Shown here: piece by piece, positions 24,180 through 35,713 of the stretch
Position numbering within the stretch: the stretch's first letter is position 1
How the letters are laid out: every line of letters starts with the position of its first letter
Assembly (NCBI GenBank): GCA_020091685.1
Contig: CM034603.1
Coordinates: forward strand, 28,550,298-28,614,297
Length of the DNA stretch: 64,000 nucleotides
Direction: 5' to 3'
DNA from: Lutjanus erythropterus
Taxonomy: Eukaryota; Chordata; Actinopteri; Lutjaniformes; Lutjanidae
The notes under the pieces: generated by a model
Seen by the model: the letters and a program-made list of their open reading frames with translations, nothing else
What the model was told of the DNA's origin: nothing
Databases searched by the model: none
Position numbers and translations under genes: made by a program

Positions 24180-24480
24180 AGGTTTCCAATCTCTGAGAGG
24201 CAGACTCAGCTGCAGATGTTGCACGTGTAAGGCAGGTCCTGATGACATTGCTGGTGTGATTGTGTCCCGTTGTTTTTTTCTTCTCCGTTCTCTTTTCTTC
24301 TCGGTGTAGAGCAAAGGTGGTTTTGTATATCAGCAGCCCACTGTGGAGTGCCTGCTGCCATTGAAGACAGTTCTGAACGGCGTCTTCCCAGGTGACAGGG
24401 TTGAAGATGAAGGACTCGAGGCCTTGCAGGGAGCTGTGGGCAGCCAACTCGCCTCTTGCCAGATGACAGAGGTGTGACAG
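24178..24480 (-). mobile_element. Decayed LINE ORF C-terminal fragment (possible Cys-rich tail)
   Basis: On the minus strand, WEDAVQNCLQWQQALHSGL and EEKRTEKKK are followed, after a frame change, by LPYTCNICS and VCLSEIGNLIPG with a stop between them. The order recalls the tail of ORF2 in some fish LINEs: 'WxxxxxDRxxWRxLxxxG..FEEKRxxxxxxRR..xCxxCxRxCxSxIGLxSH'. It is broken by frame changes. It lies on the same strand as the three LINE fragments up to 27.9 kb. The family is not certain and the resemblance is partial. Confidence 0.4.
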
Positions 24481-24679
24481 AGGTGTGTGGCGGCCTTTGT
24501 TGTTATTACGATTTGGAGCATTTCTTTGTGTTTGTTTCTTCTGAATATTTGGACATTAGATGAGATAAGACAGACTTTGGACATCACAGTGTCTGCAGCA
24601 AAAACAAATACTTTCATTCATCAATTATACATGCCCATCTACATCAAAGGAAGTGCACACACAATATAAAACACAACCA

Positions 24680-25200
24680 ACAACAAGAAGGATAACTACA
24701 GCATATAAATATTTCAGCCTAGGTGGTGTGAAAGGGTATCATGAACAGGGGGGCAAAGGAATTTCTGAAGTGGAGTGCAACCCTGAGGACTGGGATGCTG
24801 ACAGACTCCCATGATTCCCATGGCTATTTGTATAAGTCGGACTGTACTGTCAGTTTACCAAATCATGCATAGATACCGCAGGAGGCTCTCTACTACCGTA
24901 TGAAAGAATAGAAGCTGTACTTCGGTTCACACTTCTCTGCACCGTGGAGCACACATTCTCCACATGGACCTTCCACGCCAATTTGTTATCCACATGGAGT
25001 CCACCTGCACAAGGTATGGTCATGGATGACCAGTGGTGAGTGATCACTAAGAGACTTTGGGTCAAACACCATGTCCTCTGTTTGTTTTTGCGTTGAGGAT
25101 GAGACGGTGTTTGTCACATCACAGTACAAAGTTCTGGTGGTAGACTTGTGCCTTCGGTTAGTTAGCATAAGCTCCAGGATGACAGTGTCATTAGAACATC
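24680..25200 (-). mobile_element. Rex1/CR1-like LINE, C-terminal part of reverse-transcriptase ORF
   Basis: Minus-strand frames read TQKQTEDMVFDPKSLSDHSP and, in another frame, HVDNKLAWKVHVENV, then a stretch ending RNSFAPLFMIPF. In fish Rex1/CR1-like elements the region after the polymerase FADD motif reads 'KTxExVVDFRK...LFI..VExVxxFKYLGVHxDxxLxWxxHxxxxxxK..QR' and ends 'RxxNSFxPxSI'. The order is preserved but frames change at least twice and internal parts are degenerate. It plausibly belongs to the same original insertion as the reverse-transcriptase N-terminal part at 27.2-27.9 kb, separated by the L1-like element and other DNA. Confidence 0.6.
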
Positions 25201-25924
25201 AACTGATATATTAGTTTCAGTACGACTGGCATGTTAAAGGCGCACACAAGCTAACAGAACCCTACAGGCTGCTTCGGTTCTGATAGTCATGGGCTCAGAT
25301 GTGGTTTCTGTTCACCTCACTTCACTTCACAATGTCAATTCACGAATCAGTAATTGATTTAATATAACAGAATCTGTTCATTTGTATTCTTTGTCTTATG
25401 CAAAGTGATGAAACTAGGACTTCAGAGAATTCTGCTTTTATTATCAGAATTATTTAAATTATTGCAGATCCACGTTCACCTGTAGAGAAAGTATTTAACA
25501 AATCATTTTTCTCGCCAGGTTGGCTATCAAATATTATATGCCTATAGGCTATAATGCAAAAAAAAAAAACTTGTTTACAATCGAAGTTGTTGAGCATTTT
25601 AAAACATTTTAGAGAAATTTACCTATAACTTCTCTGAGTGTTTGTACACTGAGTCTGACTAATTAAACCCTGGAAATGGTCAAAGCTGCAGCAGGAAAGT
25701 AGCACTGAATTCTCAAAGTTAACAAAAACATTTTGTTCTTTAGTTAGTTCATTTGGTATTTTTAATTACAGCACATAGCATCTAAGCGCAACAAAGCACC
25801 TGCTCCCTGCTCGCTCCTCTTTGATGCTTCTGTTTTTTATGCCACCGTCCTCATCATCACCTGCAGCCTGACTAAATAAATCTGCTGTCTCACTGCACTA
25901 TGTGGTGTAAAGCCATTTTCTTCT
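25201..25924. other. Non-genic stretch between LINE fragments
   Basis: AT-rich, with a CTTCACTTCAC pair near 25313-25330 and an A-run at 25557-25570. No hallmark of a gene or element. It may include degraded LINE sequence that I can no longer recognise. Confidence 0.45.
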
Positions 25925-27005
25925 TTCTTTTTTTTTTTTTTTTAAATTATGTTTATCAATCTTCAGATGAATAAGTTATAGAGATAAGTACAATGCAAAT
26001 GACAATTTTAAGTTTTACAAATTGCAAGAGGGAAATGAAATAAAGATTAAGAAAGGTTTAAAAAAAACAAAAATAAACTCAGAAATGAAGCGGGGATCAA
26101 GCTGCTTAAGAATTCAATACGAGAGGATTCACTGATGCAGTATGGATATGTACTGTGTATGAAAACATAAATAAATAAAATAAAATAATAAATAATAATG
26201 ACAATGGCTGTATGACCAGGGGTTGCAAGAGAGCAGATTCAAAGCCTAGATTCACCACATTTATTAGCAGAGGCACTAAGTGTTAATCTGAGTTTCTCTA
26301 GTTTCAAGTGCTGTGAGACATCTCTTAGCCATGAAATGTAATCGGGAGGCTGTGGGATTTTCCAGTTAAGGAGAACCAATCTGCGTGCTAATAACATTAT
26401 AAAGGCGGTGACGGTGCGATCAGCTCCCTTAAGAGGACAACCCTCTCCTAAAACCCTGAATATGGCAATCATAGGATTTGGTTTTTATCACCTGTCCAAC
26501 AACAGCAGATTGAGTCTGGAAGATGGATTTCCAGAAATTAAGTATTTTAGGACAGAGCCAGAACATGTGTGCCAAAGTAGCAGGGAGCTGCCTACATCAG
26601 TCACAAATAGCATCTATATTAATTTTGGTCTTACAATAATGAAGAGGATGCAGTGCCTTGAACTGTACTGACCTATGCTTAGTGCATATTGATGCTGTAT
26701 GTACTTTCTTCATGACATTTCCCCTCGATCCTCTGTTATGACCAGATCATTCTCCCACGCAGCTTTAAGAAAGATTAGAGAGGTTTTCTGCAAACTAAAT
26801 AAATAATTATACACAAAGGATATTCCAGCTTTAGCTGAGGGATCAAAAGAGAGGAAAGATTCCATACATGTATTGTTGGACAGTACAGGACAGGAAGATG
26901 TATTGGATTTAATACATTTTTTGATTTTGAGAAATCTGAAGAATTGATTTTGTGGCAGACTAAATTTTCCTTCTCTGCACCACCTGTCACGAGTTTTCAC
27001 GTTCT
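25925..27005 (-). mobile_element. L1/Tx1-like LINE, 5'-truncated, with ORF2 C-terminal remnants
   Basis: Two minus-strand frames carry ORF2 C-terminal blocks in the right order. Frame 26710-27000 reads FSLPQNQFFRFLKIKKCIKS ... FDPSAKAGISFVYNYLFS ... AAWENDLVITEDRGE, the segment after the reverse transcriptase ('LPxxxFFRYLQIRxxI...W..DL'). Frame 26239-26640 reads LAHMFWLCPKILNFWKSIFQ, then LLARRLVLLNWKIPQPPDYI, then LRDVSQHLKLEKLRLTL, the CP-FW-LARR-WK-EK blocks. The poly-T run at 25925-25943 is, on the minus strand, the poly-A tail. The element is about 1.08 kb, with internal stops and a frameshift between blocks. It is the best-preserved LINE segment here, and related to the copy at 2.26-2.99 kb. 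Confidence 0.85.
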
Positions 27006-27199
27006 ATCCATGTTTCTGTAACGAGTACTAGATACTTTAAGTGTCAGTTTGGTGATAGAAATGGTCACCTGCAGTTGTGGATTTCACTAGCCAAACCGCT
27101 GAAACTAATAAGACCTATTGAATATAAATAGGCAATATAATGCCAAGGTTGAGGGAAAAAGACCAGCCCTCACAAGACCAGCCCACAAGGAAATTTCCC

Positions 27200-27900
27200 A
27201 AACTTCCTAATGGCCAGTCCACACCTGGCTCGCTCTGACATGCCAGGTGCAGTTGGTGAGGAATGAAAGGCGCCACTTAATGATGAATGGCTTGACATTA
27301 AACTTATTCAGACTGATAAACATATGTGGGGCTACAAGATGTTAAATGCAGAAGTGAAATCAACAAACAAAACAGTCTGCCAAAAGCACCGTGATTCTCC
27401 AGATGTTTAATGACCATTTGCGTTATACTACTGATTGCATCATCAGTGCCATGGTATTTGCATGCAAATAGGTATGGGTCTAACTGTGGGCCTGCCTCAG
27501 ACCGCAGATTGCTCACCATCATCCTTTCCCTGTGTTGCATCACCACAGGGGTTTGAGGAACCGGTCTGAAATCATCATATTCTTCAGGACAGATTTTGTT
27601 ATTTTGGAGACAGGTGTGTGCTGACTGCCTATTTCTACATCGCTGGTACAATATTAGAGTCTGTAGACCTCTGAAAGATGGGGCACCAGGCAGGTGTGAA
27701 TTCCTCTGCAAATATTTTTAATATAAATGCAGGAATGCCATCTGGTCCGGCGGCCTTGTAAACAGTGACACTTTTAAAAACAGTCCTCAAATCTTTGGAG
27801 TCTATTAAGAGCCCGCAGTCTGTCAGTGTAAATGTTTTCCAAAACACTGCCACAATCAGACAAGAAGTCATGTGTATCAAAACTTGTAGAAGAACCCATT
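27200..27900 (-). mobile_element. Rex1/CR1-like LINE, N-terminal half of reverse-transcriptase domain
   Basis: The minus-strand frame 27635-27880 includes VYKAAGPDGIPAFILKIFAE, the 'KAxGPDGxxxxxLK' opening block of LINE reverse transcriptases. After a frame change, 27304-27600 reads EYDDFRPVPQTPVVMQHRER, SEAGPQLDPYLFACKY and GTDDAISSITQMVIKHLENH, matching 'DFRPVALTxxxMKxxERLxxxxL...LDPxQFAYxxxRxTDDAI'. A further frame shows LFVDFTSAFN, the polymerase motif A with its catalytic aspartate, in the order expected. The FADD motif (motif C) is not found: the sequence degrades below 27200, and the L1-like element begins at about 27005. The element is inactive. Confidence 0.85.
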
Positions 27901-30540
27901 TAATTTGTTTGCTGTGGATATAAGAGAGTTTTATATGTAGATTGTTTTATGACCAAAGGATCCATCCACCTTCAATTTATTTTAAACCTCTACTCGGTTT
28001 GTTCTGGGATTCCCCTTTTTTCACAATTAGGATCTAACCAGATAAACTCTAATTGCATCATTGGCAGACTCAAGTACTGATGCTAAACAACGGGAGAGCC
28101 TCATTGATTAAAGTGTGGGAGATTTTATCGCCGTTCAGCACCCCCGATCCCCCTGAAAATACACACACGCACAGTAAGTATATAAACTCAGGACAGTACT
28201 GAGCACCATTCCCTTTGTGATGTCCTTGTCTCGGCGTTATGATAAACCAAGGTCTTCATTCAGTCCAGACTTACTGCTTCTGCTGCGTTCCCCTCGAAGA
28301 ATGACTGTCTTGAATCCCATTGTGGCTCTGAAATGGAATTGGCTTCCCAGACTATAGCTTTGTGTTATTATTCATTCACCATACGGGCTGCATGCTGACT
28401 TTATACTCAACAGCCACTTTTCCACAGCAAAGCAAAACAGGGCTTACAGTGCTAAGGATAACCAAGTTGTTGATAAAAAAGGGATTAAAAGCCTTATTTA
28501 GTTCAGCATCACATCCAATCTCAAGTAAATACAGACAGCCTTGCCTGGGGCTTTGCTCTGGAAGATATGCAGTGTCATAAATAAAGATAAGACCTGTTTA
28601 GCCTTGTTTGACGACATAGTAGGAAGAAGAATATTGGAAGCAGCTGAGGCCACAGTGGAAACAGGCGGAGGTTATCTACATGTGATTGAAATCATTTCCT
28701 ACCATCAAATTTTCATGAAATAGTCCACTTTCTCAGTCCCATAAATGACAATGATGCAATGAATGGCCGTACAATATGGGAAATGCCATTGGCATCGCAT
28801 TTATTTCTCCATGAATGTTTCTTGCACGAGGTAAATAAATCGGAAAGTCACTGGAGCAGCAGTGAGTGCTGAGTTCTGCACAGTACAGCTTGTGTTATTG
28901 CATTTTGCATGGAAATGGCTGTTTAAAATAATCAACATTGCTGTTGCTGTTTGGAAATCAGGGCCGTCATTTGCAGCGCGGGAGGAAGAAGCAATAAATT
29001 ACAATGTCAATTTATTTTACCGTATTACAGCAAGTCTTATTTTCTGATCAAGTTTGTCAGAGTGGGTGAATCTTTGTTTATGAGTGTCTGTCTGCATACA
29101 TGCACACAAATATCAAAAACATTAAAATTAAATTGATATAATGTATACCAGCATATGAGCCACAACTGGGGCTTGAATTTGGATGAGGCTTGGCAATAAT
29201 CTCTCAAACATCATGAGGCAAAGCTAAAGCATCCATCTATAACATTAATGAGAGCTGTAGCCAGAAGGTGAAGTAGGAAGCAGACTTGGAGATTTTATAT
29301 ACAAAACAAAAGAAACCTGAATTGAAGTAAATTAACAGGTACACACAGCTACACACTGACATTCAAACTTAACACTTCATGTCTACACAACTACACAATG
29401 ACGTAACCTACATCAGGGGCACACGTCTACACACCATCATTGCCATAAAAGTCGAACTCCTTATAAATAGCTGGAGTCAACTGGGTTATACCATTCACAG
29501 ATGAATCTAAATAACCACATAACACATAATATCCATACATAAACAAATCAAAACAGACAAATTATATACTTAACATAATTAATTCCCCTGATGCCACTCA
29601 GTATCAATAGAGAACATGTTTGAGCACTTCCTCCTTTTGTCTCTGAGCACAAAACACAGACAAAGCCGGGATAGTATATATTTACAAGTTAGAGATAAAT
29701 CATATAAATATGGCCAAAGCAACAAATAAATCATATTTAAATAATATGACAGTAGAATGAAAACTTTGTCCATACAGGGTTTTTTCCACATGAGGTGTAT
29801 CCATGTACATACTTAAACATCAGAATGTCAGCTTTTTGTCTGATACTAAACTACATTACTGAAAAAAATAATGACTATGTTTATAGAAGTAAACAAGCCT
29901 GAAAAGAATTGAACTTTTATATCTTCCGGTGTTATTAAAAGACAATCAGTTTAGGAGTGACTGGTTTCAATTCTGTTCTGAATTCAAGTGGTGAGATTAC
30001 TTCCCTGTAATAGATAATATTTTCTTGGTCTGACATACTAGTTGCTAATGTGAAAGGCTTATTACACTGCAGCTGCATTTTTAATAAGAAATATCTGAAG
30101 GCCCACCACCTGTTTTTCGCTGTTTCATCACATTATCATGTGAATGTGAGCAGAGGATGATAGTGTGGAGCATCATTGAATTGTGTTGCTAAATATTTTG
30201 TCTCTTATGGTCACGATGTTCTTTCAAAGTTCATCTATCAAAGTTCTGTGGACCACGTACAAAAGGAGCAAAGGTGGCCGGCAGAGTTCATCTTTCTGAT
30301 TAAATACAGCAGGACTGTGAAGTATTTCTGGCAAAACCAAACAAAAAAGAAAAAAAAAGAGCTGAATTCTTTATGTGAATTGTATTTTGTAATGTTTGTC
30401 ACAAACTACTGTAACTATATTTCATTACAAATCATTGCTGGTTTGCTCCCTGGCTTCTAGTGCTGGTACTGACCAAAATAACCCAAGTATCAGCTGACAG
30501 TTCAGTGTGCCAGGATGCCAACAAACTGAAAGTCTGGCTA
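27901..30540. other. Non-genic stretch
   Basis: No recognisable exon or element terminus. The block 28740-28990 (CAATGAATGGCCGTACAATA, ATTGGCATCGCATTTATTTC, TTATTGCATTTTGCATGGAA) has the texture of a conserved non-coding element with octamer-like sites. 29340-29420 has loose CACA tracts. Nothing else supported. Confidence 0.45.
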
Positions 30541-30775
30541 CACTATACACCTGGGCGTAAAGTACTTTACTTACATCAGTATCACTTTAAGGTTGCTGGT
30601 ATCATCAGTTTTCAAACAATACCCAGTTCTACTCGCTCCTAAAAATGCTGAAGTGTATTTTAGCAAGATACTGAACCCCAAATTGCAATTTATTTATGTA
30701 TATTGGGAAAATAATGCAAGCCGCTTTGGACAAAGGTGCTTGCAAAATAAATATGATTTAATACAATTAGGATTC
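30541..30775 (+). mobile_element. Probable SINE or LINE 3' tail (L2-type end)
   Basis: The segment contains TAGCAAGATACTGAACCCCA and ends with GCAAGCCGCTTTGGACAAAG, GTGCTTGCAAAATAAATATG. 'AGCAAGACACTGAACCCC' and 'CGCTTTGGATAAAAGCGTCTGC' are familiar pieces of fish retroposons with an L2/CR1-type 3' end. No promoter boxes are visible, so I cannot tell a truncated LINE from a SINE. Confidence 0.5.
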
Positions 30776-32588
30776 CCTAACATTTAATCCCAGGGGCAGA
30801 GCACACAGCCATTTATTTTATTACTTTTTTAAAAAGGTGTGAGCAATATTTGTTCTCCAAAAAATGCAGTGTAAATGTCATCTCTGTCATCTTCATGAGC
30901 CTGTTGGTGTGGAAAGTTAATTGTTACCCTAAACACATTTTAAACATTGTTTTTGTCTTATATTTAAATATACACATATGTAAAAGTTTGTCAGCAAAAA
31001 TATTAATATGCTTTTCTTGCTAAAGAGACTTTTACACATGGCTCCTGTTAGTTTTAACCAGATTTACTCAAACTGGCGATTATAGTTTATTTTTAAATCA
31101 CACATTTTCTGGTGGGTAAACATTCCCTCCTTAAATTCAAACAATTGAGCTGAATGGGGAAAATACATGTGAATGTTGCACAAGTCAAAACACTCTTTTG
31201 ACTTCTTTTCACACTTCTGGAGGTGTGATTTTATGACGGTGTTTATCTTTTCTGGGGGTTTTCTTGCCGAGGATTTCTAATTAGCTCACTGTGATGATTC
31301 CCGCATAAGTGATCTCCTCCGATGTCTGTTCATCAGCCGTGACAGCTAGCATCAGGTTCTGCGTCTATACCCGGCTAATGGCACCCTCTGGATCTCTATC
31401 TAGGCCAGCGTCGTACCATCCTGCCCACACGTTATTATTATTCTTTCCCACACAAATCCACAATTATTGTCTATCCTGTTTGTTGGAGAGCCTGAGGTAT
31501 TTTTGGTTCATCTCCTGTGGTGTGAGTACGCTTTGACTCCTGTGCCGTTTTGATGATTGTAAGCGCAAGTTGAGGTGTGTGCATGTGTACGCACGTGTTG
31601 TGACTTACTAAGAATAAAACATCAGCATTCCTCCTGGGTCCTTTCTTTATCATAACCTGACAAACACATCAACAAACAAATCAGCAACTTAAAAAAACAC
31701 ACATTTTCCTGCACTTTTGCTGCTCTGTTTGACATTATTTCCTCTACAACTGCAATTTCCTGCAGATATTTTCCTTCACTGATGCAAAGTAGATCTTGGC
31801 CGTTTTAGTTTCCATACAAAACAGTTTTTGTTTTGCAGTCCGGCAGCTGATCAGCAGTTGATGAGCTCCTGATGGATTCATCCTCTGCACATCCACTGCT
31901 GTGTTAGTGAAGATGCTCCTGCAATCTTTCAGTCCAAACCATCAAAAAAACACTTCACTGATGGGGAAATGCACTCCTCAGTCACAATACTGCATTATTG
32001 CAAGGTGATAAAAGGTTCTAGAAAAAGAAGAGAAAAGTTCTAGATCTTGTAGTTGCATAGAAACCTTTTCATTTGGCAAAACTAAAGGGATACAATATAG
32101 TAGTTCAGTTACTATGTATTATTATATATGATGCAGTAAAAATCAGAATGCATGCGAAATTAATACATTAGCAAAGTAAATCAAGTCATCACTGATTTAC
32201 TCTGGTATTTACTTTGGTATTTATTCTGTGCTGTCTAATATAAAAGGATCGCTGAACAAATAATTATATACTCAAACTAACGAATGATAATAATAATCAA
32301 ATAGGAGAGGATTATATGAGTCCGTACTACCACTTAGATTATATATCTTGCTTGTTTACAAATCTCAAACATGGTTTGAAGCCAAAAGCCTCAGGGGGGA
32401 AAGGCCCAGCCGGGAGGAGGTTGTCTAAATTTCTTAGAGCTCCAGTGCAGGTTTGTGCATGGAGTAAAAATAAAAATAAGTGTGCAGATTTGATTTAACA
32501 TAGATGTAAAGAGAGTACACTTTAAATAATTATACATTTTAACTATTATTAGTGTATTGTATGTCCAAATGTTTTGGGAGGTTTGTTG
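30776..32588. other. Non-genic stretch
   Basis: Ordinary AT-rich sequence. The block 31280-31460 is more GC-balanced (CCGTGACAGCTAGCATCAGG, GGCCAGCGTCGTACCATCCT) and could be a conserved element or untranslated exon, without further support. No coding exon recognised. Confidence 0.45.
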
Positions 32589-32596
32589 TTTTAGAA

Positions 32597-32866
32597 CAGT
32601 GGTTCCCAACCTTGGAGCTCCTCCTACTTACACACCAATTAAAACATGAATTATATAATTGTTTCCGTTTCTAAAAAACTTTACCATAGTAACTGTCTTT
32701 TTTTGAGTATAAGCTTAACATTTTGTCTTTTAACAACTTATACATTCTCACAAAAGGAATAATAATGATTCCTTATCACAGAGATTCAGAGGTCACAGAG
32801 GCGCGGGACACCTGTGGTTTTTGCTGTCCCCCTTGGGTGACACGGATCCCAGATTGGGAACCAATG
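32597..32866. mobile_element. hAT-type MITE with 8-bp target-site duplication (complete)
   Basis: The left end CAGTGGTTCCCAACCTTGG and the right end AGATTGGGAACCAATG are imperfect inverted repeats (CAGTGGTTCCCAACCT against CATTGGTTCCCAATCT on the opposite strand). The element is flanked by TTTTAGAA (32589-32596) and TATTAGAA (32867-32874), an 8-bp duplication with one mismatch. CAGTGGTTCCCAAC ends with 8-bp duplications are a hallmark of hAT elements. At about 270 bp with no transposase it is non-autonomous. Confidence 0.85.
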
Positions 32867-32874
32867 TATTAGAA

Positions 32875-33239
32875 AACTAATATCATTGAATCATGTTCAC
32901 TGTAAACTGAATGTGTAAAAATGTGCATTACAGAGTTTAAAAAGTGTAATTTTCTACTCTAATTCCATTTGACACCAGAGTGCCTGCAGGGTGTGAAATT
33001 TAGAAATATGGAATATGTTATGTAATCTTAATCCCTGACTATTTTTAAGAATTGCTTTAAAAAAAACAGTTATTAATATAAGAAAATATTGCCATATTGG
33101 CAGGTAACCTGATTTTATTTACCTCCCATAGCCAACATTTACCCTGCATTTGGCAGGTGGCAGATGCTGATTTCATTTTCATTACTAAAAGTAACCCTCA
33201 CCATTATCACTACATTCATGTAGTTGCAGTGGTGCTTCC
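32875..33239. other. Non-genic stretch
   Basis: AT-rich sequence between a hAT MITE and a possible first exon. It holds no recognised feature. Confidence 0.4.
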
Positions 33240-33423
33240 AGACCCCGGCGGCAGCACTGAGCCTCATTAGGATCATAGTCTTCTCAGAGGGGAAGCGTCA
33301 CCTTGGATTTAACGTGATTGATTGACTTTACTGCACATAACTTGCACATTTTTGTTGGAAGACGTCGTGCTTTTCTCATTTTTTTTCTCCTGGGAGATTG
33401 CTGATCTTTTTTACTTTATCTGT
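33240..33423 (+). other. Candidate 5' untranslated exon / promoter-proximal segment
   Basis: The segment has locally raised GC (CAGACCCCGGCGGCAGCACT) and ends at a good splice donor, TCTGTG|GTGAGTTTTC (exon end 33423). The following sequence contains GTTAGCTAGCGTTCATGTTA and similar tracts often met in first introns near fish promoters. There is no TATA box and no open frame. The call rests on the donor and on texture, and is speculative. If real, the transcript runs on the plus strand toward the candidates at 35884 and 36319. Confidence 0.25.
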
Positions 33424-34595
33424 GGTGAGTTTTCTTTATATTCTTCCGTTAATTAGAATTTAAGGTTTGGCTCTGAAGGCGTGAAATGGTAATGCAGGTG
33501 TGTTAATTGTTAGCTAGCGTTCATGTTAGCTTGTTATGATGGCTGCCGTTACATTACAGTAACTGTAACTCAGCTCCACGTTAAAACATGTCTCGCCAAT
33601 AAGCCAGTAAAGCTCCAAACTTTGTAAATCTCTCAACGGTGAAAAGCCTAAATAACCAAACAAAGCTAACGACAGTATACGTAGAGTTAGCTTTTGTAGC
33701 TAACTACCTGTTAGCCTTACCTAATTTAGCAAATAGCTATCAGTAGCTAACGCTGTTTGATACTTATTCAAGGTCAATTTCGACATATCGTTTTTAAGTT
33801 CATCATTGAAAATGCATTGTGTTTATGCTTCATTCATCCTCATTCAACTTAATATGATAACTTTAAAAGTTACCGTTACAGTTAAAGCTGTGCCAACTTG
33901 TCATTTAAAGCTTCATAAGTAGTGGCTGGTGACAGGTGTTTTGTATTTTGTCATCAGATTTAAAAAACAAGTGTTTCTCACCAGTAAACCTTCATATGAT
34001 GTTTATCTGTCAGTTTCTGATTAGTTTTCTCTTTTGTTTACAAGGTTTATGTAAACAAAAGACTATTTTGGCCTGTTTCACTGTTTACTCTCTAAGAACC
34101 TAGTAACATTGTGTACAAACTTACTATAAACAATTACCATTGTATTATTATTTAAGTTACTGATTGAGGTGAACTGAAAAATTGTACTGTCCATCACAAG
34201 CCAATGGAAATATGCCTTTGCTGTGGCTTACAGGTTAAAACTCAAGTTAAAGCCAAGCTTCATAAAGGTACAGCGTTTCCCCAGAAAACTGAAGTCAAAG
34301 TGTGTTTACCATCCGCTGCAACTGTATAAGGATGCAACAAGTGATTATTTTCATTACTGATGAACAATGTTTCCTGTTATTTTTGTGCAGCTGTGCTGCT
34401 GCAGAGCGACCAGTCCACATCTGTCCTTTATCTGCCTTATTGCAGTTCAGGTTCATTATTTCTAAAACAACTGAATATTTTTTTTTTGTTTTAGATTTTT
34501 TTTGTTTTAGAGTTTTATTTTAATTTCAAACTTCTGTGGTCAGTTCTTTGCTCTGGTGATGCACCACTGCTAAATGAATATAGTGAAAACAGTGA
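33424..34595. other. Non-genic stretch (possible first intron)
   Basis: AT-rich with several AGCTAACG/GTTAGC phrases between 33500 and 33760. A poly-T run lies near 34480-34500. No other feature seen. Confidence 0.4.
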
Positions 34596-34925
34596 TTAAT
34601 CTGATGATCATTTTCTAGATTAATCAATTAGTCATTCTGTCCCATAAAATGTCAGAAAATGTTGGAAAATGCCAGCCGTAATTTCCTACAATCCAAGATG
34701 ACGTCCTCAAATATCCTTTTATGTATAATTATCAGTTTAAAACTCAAAGATTACCATCAAGAATGACAAAGCATAAAACACATCTAAGGAGCTGTATCCT
34801 AAAAAAGTTTGTCATTTTTTGGAGATTACATTTATATTGATTGAGAGCTCCTTTTAAAATGTAGTTGAATGATTGGATGATAAACAATTAAATTAATCAG
34901 TTTTGATGATGGATTAATTTATCAA
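34596..34925 (+). repeat. hAT-type MITE fragment of the 'TAATCGATTA' family
   Basis: It starts GATTAATCTGATGATCATTT, continues with CATAAAATGTCAGAAAATGT and CAAGATGACGTCCTCAAATA, and ends GATGATGGATTAATTTATCA. The same ordered blocks (ATAAAATGTCAGAAAAT, AGATG-CGTCCTCAAAT, ATTAATC at both ends) occur in the copies at 35400-35713, 37590-37830, 39481-39799 and 39808-40181. The outer GCTGCAAC ends are missing here, so it is a decayed copy. Confidence 0.6.
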
Positions 34926-35120
34926 CTCAAAATGCTGAACAGTTGGTGTTTCCAGCCTCTGTGATGTGAGGATTTCTACCCTTTTCTGTTTTATACCTTT
35001 GTAAATTGAATATTATTGTGTTTTTGACTAGAGCCAGACTGATACATCGGTCAGTCGACATTAATGGCTTGTTGTTGGCATAGCACAGCTATATCAGTCT
35101 ATGTCAGTATCGGTGTATAT

Positions 35121-35385
35121 TACAGCTGCACAATTAATCACAATATTATTGATATTGCAATGTGGCCAGTGCAATATCCAAATTGAAGGCTGCATAGATG
35201 CCCTGGCCTAACAATCGTGCCATTCAGGTGAAAGAAAATATGTTTGTTTGGTACAGACAAGTAAAAATGAAAACTGTAATGCAAAAATTATCCTTTTCAC
35301 TAAGCATATTAAATACTGCAATCATGATTTCAGTAAAAATATTCGCAATTACTTTTTTTTTTTTTTACCATATTGTGCAGCCCTG
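35121..35385. mobile_element. hAT-type MITE with perfect 8-bp target-site duplication
   Basis: The left end TACAGCTGCACAATTAATC and the right end ATATTGTGCAGCCCTG are imperfect inverted repeats (CAGGGCTGCACAAT on the opposite strand). The flanks are GTGTATAT (35113-35120) and GTGTATAT (35386-35393), an exact 8-bp duplication. That duplication length and the CAGGGCTGCA end place it in the hAT superfamily. It is 265 bp with no transposase, and has an internal poly-T run. It abuts another hAT insertion whose own duplication begins at 35392. Confidence 0.9.
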
Positions 35386-35399
35386 GTGTATATGTTGTC

Positions 35400-35713
35400 T
35401 AGGGCTGCAACTAACATTTTTTTTTCATAGTTGATTAATCAGTTGATTTTGTAGATCAATTGATTACTAGTTATTTGCCTATGTATTGCTGGAAAATGTT
35501 AATCAGTGTTTCCCAAAGCCAGAGATGGCGTCCTCAAATGTCTTATTTTGCCCACAAACCAAATATATTCAGTTCACTGCCATAAAGAACCCAGAAAATA
35601 TTCACATTTAACAAATTGGAATACTTAAACTGATCAATCGATTATCAAATTAGTTGGTGATTAATATAATAATTGATTAATAATTGATTATTTTATTAAT
35701 CGTTGCAGCTCTG
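35400..35713. mobile_element. hAT-type MITE ('TAATCGATTA' family), complete, with target-site duplication
   Basis: It opens TAGGGCTGCAACTAAC and closes ATTAATCGTTGCAGCTCTG. The ends are imperfect inverted repeats (TAGGGCTGCAAC against CAGAGCTGCAAC). The flanks are ATGTTGTC (35392-35399) and ATGTTATC (35714-35721), an 8-bp duplication with one mismatch. The interior has TGGCGTCCTCAAATGTCTTA and CAAATATATTCAGTTCACTG, shared with the related copies at 37.6 and 39.5-40.2 kb. Non-autonomous, 314 bp. Confidence 0.9.
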
